From assembly GCF_003429085.1 (NCBI RefSeq), contig NZ_QVTC01000030.1, positions 1 through 64,000 of the forward strand: a stretch of DNA of 64,000 nt. Reading direction: 5' to 3'. Source of the DNA: Bacillus sp. V59.32b. Its GTDB lineage: Bacteria > Bacillota > Bacilli > Bacillales > DSM-1321. Below the pieces are notes generated by a model that worked only from the letters and a program-made list of their open reading frames with translations, ran no database searches and was not told where the DNA came from. A program made the translations under genes and the position numbers. This document shows, piece by piece, positions 57,144 to 64,000 of the stretch; position 1 is the stretch's first letter, and each line of letters starts with the position of its first letter.

Positions 57144-58458
57144 ATGGATATGAGAGCGGGGCTTTTTCAACAGCAAACGTTAAAATTGGCGATGACCCAG
57201 GAATTGAGCCAGGCCATTGCCCTTTTACAATATTCCTCACAGGAGCTGACAGCTTTTCTGGAAAGCGAAGCATTAGAGAATCCTCTGATTTCACTGGAGT
57301 ACCCGCAGCCATTTTCCGTTCATCGAAGGGGCGAAAGCAGAAAGGGGAATGGGCATGATCCAAAGTATTGGATCGAACAAATCGGCGGGGATCAGCTGAA
57401 CCTTGAAAAACACTTATTATCCCAATTGAATATTAAGAAAATATCGAAAGCCAGGCTTCGTATTTTCCTCCAATTCATTCGCAATATGGATGACAACGGC
57501 TATGTAAGAGTTACGTTAGAGGACATTGCTAAAGTGACGGGAACCCCGGTGGAAGAGGTCGCGGAATGCCTGAAGCTGATTCACCAGCTTGAACCTTTCG
57601 GGATCGGTGCAAGGAACCTGCAGGAATGTCTTTTGATTCAAGCGAGGATGGCCAAACATAAATTAGCCGAGATGATTCTTGAGGAACATTTTCTTTTATT
57701 TGCAGAGAAAAAATGGAAAGAGCTAACAAGGAAGCTGAATGTATCTTTAGGAGATATTCAAAACGTATCGGATTATATCCAAACATTAAATCCCCGGCCG
57801 GGATCGTTATACGATCATGATAAACCGGCTTATATTATTCCTGATGTTGCGGTGGAAATCAGAGATGGAAGACTCATTATCTCAACACTTGACAAAAATG
57901 GACCGAAGATAAGCTCGAATACGTCTTATTTGAAGCAAATGAAGCAATATAATGATCCGCAGGTTGACCGTTTTCTGCAGGAAAAATGGCAGGATTTCCA
58001 ATGGATACAAAGAAGCCTTCAACAACGAAAAGAAACGATCCTGAAAGTTATGGCAAGAATTGTAGAGAAACAATCCGAGTGCTTTTATAAAGGGATGTCC
58101 TTTTTAATTCCGATGGCGATGAAAGAAATTGCTTTGGACCTGGAAATCCATGAATCAACAGTTAGCCGTGCGGTCAAGGGTAAGTATGTCAGGGCCCCGT
58201 TTGGCACTGTGGAGATGAGGGCTTTTTTCACATCTACAGTCCAATCGACAGCAGAAGAGGATATTTCCGCGCACAGGGCAAAAAAAAACAGTGGAGCAAG
58301 CAATACAGGCGGAAGATAAACGGAAACCGTTCTCTGATCAGGATATCTCCAATTTATTACTGAAAGAATCAGGGATTATCCTATCAAGGCGGACGGTGGC
58401 CAAATATCGTGACCAGATGGGCATTCCATCTTCGTCAAAAAGAAAAAGATATGATTAA
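57144..58458 (+). pseudogene. rpoN: RNA polymerase sigma-54 factor, frameshifted near C-terminus
   Basis: The N-terminal activator-binding region (LFQQQTLKLAMTQELSQAI), core-binding region and the HTH (ESTVSRAVKGKYVRAPFGTVEMR) are in one frame to about residue 380. After GCA and a run of nine A (58280-58288) that frame ends falsely at 58319. Eight A would give AHRAKKTVEQAIQAEDKRKPF and then the RpoN box RRTVAKYRDQMGIPSS, ending at 58458, with 437 residues as in B. subtilis SigL (about 436). Sigma-54 serves enhancer-dependent catabolic operons. Without the RpoN box -24 recognition would be lost. Read error or slippage at A9 is quite possible. RBS GGGGGGAG. Confidence 0.9.
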
Positions 58459-58473
58459 GGGGAATGCCAAAGG

Positions 58474-58722
58474 ATGATGAATGTGAAGCGGGAGTTATTG
58501 CTCTATACAAGAGAAAAGTGTCCGTTATGCGATAAAGCGAAGAAGATATTAGATGAATTAGTGGATGAAATCGGTATTTCGTATAAAGAGATTGATATTT
58601 ATTCCGATGACGATTTACTTGAACGTTTCGGCTTGATGATTCCGGTGCTTGAGTGGCAGGGAGAAATGATTCAATACGGCAATCTTGATAAGACCAGCCT
58701 TCTCGACCTCTTTGAAAAATAA
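58474..58722 (+). CDS. Glutaredoxin-like thioredoxin-fold protein
   Basis: 82 residues. The start could be ATG 58474 or 58477, or GTG 58483; the RBS AAAGG at 58469 favours the last, giving 79 residues. The fold starts with ELLLYTREKCPLCDKAKKIL, a CxxC (CPLC) redox site, and keeps the cis-Pro (MIPVLEW). It matches the DUF836 glutaredoxin-like family. It probably handles thiol-disulfide exchange in the cytoplasm; partners unknown. Between rpoN and the cggR promoter. Confidence 0.82.
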   Translation: MMNVKRELLLYTREKCPLCDKAKKILDELVDEIGISYKEIDIYSDDDLLERFGLMIPVLEWQGEMIQYGNLDKTSLLDLFEK

Positions 58723-58736
58723 TTTAACCTTATTGG

Positions 58737-58765
58737 TTGAAGTAGATATCCTTTCCTGCTAGAAT
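58737..58765 (+). promoter_or_regulatory. Promoter of the cggR-gapA operon
   Basis: TTGAAG (58737-58742), exactly 17 bp, TAGAAT (58760-58765) with the TGC extended -10. The CggR operator follows 33 bp downstream of the -10. Confidence 0.75.
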
Positions 58766-58797
58766 GAAATCGTAGCAGGAATATTTTTTGCTGTGAG

Positions 58798-58835
58798 TGG
58801 GACACTAATTGTCTAACCGGGACAATTAAAGTCCC
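58798..58835 (+). promoter_or_regulatory. CggR operator
   Basis: Two direct repeats, TGGGAC-N6-TGTC (58798-58813) and CGGGAC-N6-AGTC (58818-58833), match the known B. subtilis CggR operator pattern CGGGAC-N6-TGTC. Its position between promoter and cggR agrees with repression relieved by fructose-1,6-bisphosphate. Confidence 0.85.
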
Positions 58836-58860
58836 AATATAAACGCAAGGGGTTTTTTGC

Positions 58861-59884
58861 ATGCGCTCATTGCTTGATGTACAAAGAAAATTATTACCCG
58901 ACTTCCTGGCGGTTATGCAAAAACGATATGATATCCTGCGTTATATCAAAATTATGCAGCCGGTTGGCCGGAGAAGCTTGGCACTTAGCTTGAACTTAAC
59001 GGAAAGAACGCTAAGAAGCGAGGTTGACTTTTTGAAAGAACAACAGCTTATTCATGTGTTCACTTCCGGTATGCAGCTTTCTGTCGAAGGTGAGGATATT
59101 CTCGAGAAATTAGAGGGAATAATGCGTGAAGTAACGGGTATAGACTTAATGGAACAGGAATTAAAGCGGAAACTGAAGTTGCAAGAGGTGATCATCGTTG
59201 CTGGTGACAGCGACCAATTGCCCTGGGTTAAAAGCGAGCTGGGTAAAGCGTGCGCAAACCGTATGAAACAGGAGTTTATTGGGGAAAATATCATCGCTGT
59301 AACAGGAGGCTCGACAATAGCCGAGGTTGCGAACATGCTGACACCTGTCCCTGATGGAAAAGACTTGGTTTTTGTGCCTGCCCGCGGTGGACTTGGGGAA
59401 GATGTCCATAACCAGGCGAATATGATTGTTTCGAAGATGGCAGAAAAGACGAATGCCGCGTATAGGGTTCTTTATATTCCCGATCAAGTCAGCAAAGAGG
59501 CCTATCAATCCTTTATGAAAGATCCAACCATCAAGGAAGTAATCTCGCTTATCCAATCAGCCAACATTGTCATCCACGGTGTTGGGGACGCACTGGCAAT
59601 GGCCGAACGAAGAAAAACAACGCCAGAGATTATGAAAGTAATCACGGATGGGAATGCTGTTGGGGAAGCGTTCGGGTATTATTTCAATGAAAATGGCGAT
59701 GTTGTCCATAAAGTGCAGACGGTTGGCATTCAGCTTGATGATCTAAAGGATACAAGAAGCGTCATTGCGGTAGCCGGGGGGGAAATCCAAGGCAAAGGCC
59801 ATCCGCTCTTATATGAAGACGGCGCCTTCTTCCACAGTCCTGATAACGGACGAGGCCGCAGCAAAAGAGTTATTAAAGGGGTAA
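58861..59884 (+). pseudogene. cggR: Central glycolytic genes regulator CggR, frameshifted near C-terminus
   Basis: SorC/DeoR-type repressor. N-terminal HTH (GRRSLALSLNLTERTLRSEVDFL) and the sugar-phosphate-binding domain (VTGGSTIAEVANML, ARGGLGEDVHNQANMIV) are intact. A run of seven G (59776-59782) shifts the frame, giving a false tail to 59937. With six G the frame reads VAGGKSKAKAIRSYM, then TVLITDEAAAKELLKG, the normal CggR end, with TAA at 59882-59884 and 340 residues as in B. subtilis. It represses its own operon when glycolytic flux is low. Read error is possible; true truncation would affect the effector domain. Confidence 0.9.
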
Positions 59885-59924
59885 CATCCCTTTTAAATAA
59901 ATATTTTATTTTTTTCCTAATTAA

Positions 59925-60947
<1,023 letters not shown>

Positions 60948-61025
60948 TCTCCTAGATAATTAAAAAGACACAACATCCAATGTATAATTTGGATAAGCGG
61001 GCTAAAGAGACTATAATGAAAAAGA

Positions 61026-61061
61026 AAAAGGGGAGATGGGATATATGCCCTCTCCCCTTTT
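61026..61061 (+). terminator. Partial terminator/attenuator between gapA and pgk
   Basis: AAAAGGGGAGA-T-GGG (61026-61040) pairs with CCC-TCTCCCCTTTT (61048-61061). The trailing U run is only four, so read-through to pgk is likely and gapA mRNA would be in excess. Confidence 0.65.
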
Positions 61062-61117
61062 AAGGTAAAAATGGATGATATCTGTCACCCTTACAATCCA
61101 AAGGAGGTTCTTCGGTC

Positions 61118-62302
61118 ATGAATAAAAAGTCTATCAAGGATATCGATGTGAAAGGGAAACGCGTGTTTTGCCGTGTGGATTTTAATGTTCCAATGGAGAA
61201 TGGCAATGTGACGGATGACACAAGAATCCGCGCAGCGCTCCCGACGATTCAATATCTTTCTGAACAGGGCGCAAAGGTAATATTGGCAAGCCATCTTGGG
61301 CGTCCTAAGGGACAAGTTGTTGAAGAAATGCGTCTTACCCCTGTCGCCAAAAGATTAAGCGAGCTATTAGAGAGAAATGTGGCAAAGTCTAATGAAGCTT
61401 ATGGCGATATCGCAAAATCCGAAATCGAAAAGTTGAATGATGGTGACGTATTATTGCTGGAAAATGTCCGCTTCTATCCTGGTGAAGAAAAGAATGACCC
61501 GGAATTGGCTAAAGCTTTTGCGGATCTTGCGGATATATATGTGAATGACGCATTTGGGGCAGCACATCGCGCCCACGCTTCTACTGAGGGAATCGCCAAA
61601 CATCTTCCCGCTGTCTCAGGTTTCTTGATGGAAAAAGAGCTGGAGGTTCTCGGCAAGGCGTTATCCAATCCTGAACGTCCTTTCACTGCTATTATTGGTG
61701 GAGCGAAAGTAAAAGATAAAATTGGTGTAATCGAAAACCTCCTTGAAAAAGTAGATAATTTAATTATCGGTGGCGGTCTTGCTTATACATTCGTAAAAGC
61801 ACAAGGACACGAAATCGGTAAATCCCTCCTCGAAGAAGATAAAATGGATCTGGCCAACTCCTTTATAAAATTAGCCAAAGAAAAAGGAGTCAAGCTATAC
61901 ATGCCAGTTGATGTAGTGGTAGCTGATGACTTCTCCAATGATGCGAATACAAAAGAAGTCGCAATCGATTCCATTCCCGCTGACTGGGAAGCACTTGACA
62001 TCGGCCCTAAGACAAGGGAAATATATGCGGATGTAATCAAGAGCTCGAAGCTAGTTATTTGGAACGGGCCTATGGGTGTATTTGAGATAGATAAGTTTGC
62101 GGGTGGAACGAAGAGAGTGGCAGAAGCACTCGCTGAAGCTGCTGATACATACAGCATCATTGGTGGAGGAGATTCAGCTGCTGCGGTAGAAAAATTCAAC
62201 CTTGCAGACAAGATGTCGCATATTTCCACCGGTGGCGGAGCATCGCTTGAATTCATGGAAGGCAAGCAATTGCCGGGCGTCGTAGCTTTGAATGATAAAT
62301 AG
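61118..62302 (+). CDS. pgk: Phosphoglycerate kinase
   Basis: 394 residues. N-domain [18 protein letters not shown] and [10 protein letters not shown] (3-PG binding), hinge and C-domain [12 protein letters not shown], nucleotide-binding NGPMGVFE and GGGDSAAAV. Transfers the acyl phosphate of 1,3-bisphosphoglycerate to ADP. RBS AAAGGAGG. In the glycolytic operon after gapA. Confidence 0.98.
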   Translation: MNKKSIKDIDVKGKRVFCRVDFNVPMENGNVTDDTRIRAALPTIQYLSEQGAKVILASHLGRPKGQVVEEMRLTPVAKRLSELLERNVAKSNEAYGDIAKSEIEKLNDGDVLLLENVRFYPGEEKNDPELAKAFADLADIYVNDAFGAAHRAHASTEGIAKHLPAVSGFLMEKELEVLGKALSNPERPFTAIIGGAKVKDKIGVIENLLEKVDNLIIGGGLAYTFVKAQGHEIGKSLLEEDKMDLANSFIKLAKEKGVKLYMPVDVVVADDFSNDANTKEVAIDSIPADWEALDIGPKTREIYADVIKSSKLVIWNGPMGVFEIDKFAGGTKRVAEALAEAADTYSIIGGGDSAAAVEKFNLADKMSHISTGGGASLEFMEGKQLPGVVALNDK

Positions 62303-62355
62303 GCGGTATCATGGTAAGCTGCTTTCGCTTAAATATTTTAGCGTGGTCATTATGA

Positions 62356-64000
<1,645 letters not shown>

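Overview
The window is chromosomal DNA from an endospore-forming member of the Bacillaceae (a low-GC Gram-positive, Bacillus sensu lato). The evidence is strong ribosome binding sites of the AAGGAGG type, frequent TTG/GTG starts, U-tailed hairpin terminators, and gene order close to the Bacillus subtilis stretch yvjA-cccB-ftsEX-ctpB-minJ ... csbA-uvrBA-yvlB-hprK-lgt-yvoD-ppaX-yvoF-hisZGDBHAFI-yvcD-trxB-yvcI-rapZ-glmR-whiA-crh-clpP ... sigL-cggR-gapA-pgk-tpiA-gpmI. Sporulation-linked genes (ctpB, a cwlC-type amidase) fit this.

Layout. 0-8.4 kb: YitT protein, cytochrome c551, FtsEX with an adjacent M23 murein hydrolase, CtpB and MinJ. 8.4-24 kb is an accessory segment: asnB facing a four-gene operon (VCBS lipoprotein, response regulator, histidine kinase, LprI-like lipoprotein), an IS630 remnant, AT-rich small genes, a GNAT protein, an HU gene, a multidrug-type MFS pump, a YczE-like protein and a frameshifted SH3b/amidase. 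24-39 kb: catalase, csbA, uvrBA (with a LexA box), yvlB, a sporulation-type amidase, the hprK-lgt-yvoD-ppaX-yvoF operon, then a class D sortase with its acidic LPXTA-type substrate. 40-47 kb: the complete histidine operon hisZGDBHAFIE. 47-55 kb: yvcD, trxB, yvcI-rapZ-glmR-whiA-crh and, facing them, clpP with a CtsR site. 55-57 kb: tRNA-Arg(CCG), a Fic gene, a MITE and an att-like copy of the tRNA 3' end. 57-64 kb: rpoN, a glutaredoxin-like gene and the glycolytic operon cggR-gapA-pgk-tpiA-gpmI, which runs off the right edge.

Most interesting signals. (1) asnB and the divergent two-component operon each carry TGTAAY-N5-TGTAAC direct repeats ending exactly 21 bp before the -10 hexamer. This suggests one response regulator controls both. 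With AsnB's known role in amidating peptidoglycan and an LprI-like lipoprotein in the operon, it looks like a small cell-envelope regulon. (2) Four intergenic tandem arrays have unrelated unit sequences but the same (about) 20-bp period. (3) Three conserved genes (SH3b amidase, rpoN, cggR) are each broken by one extra base in a homopolymer (A8, A9, G7); the restored frames give normal C-termini, so read error or slippage must be considered. (4) A dispersed structured repeat occurs in three intergenic regions. (5) A Fic gene lies between the tRNA-Arg and a 12-bp copy of its 3' end.

All calls come from reading the sequence and remembered family knowledge. No database search was run, and domain and membrane-segment positions are approximate.
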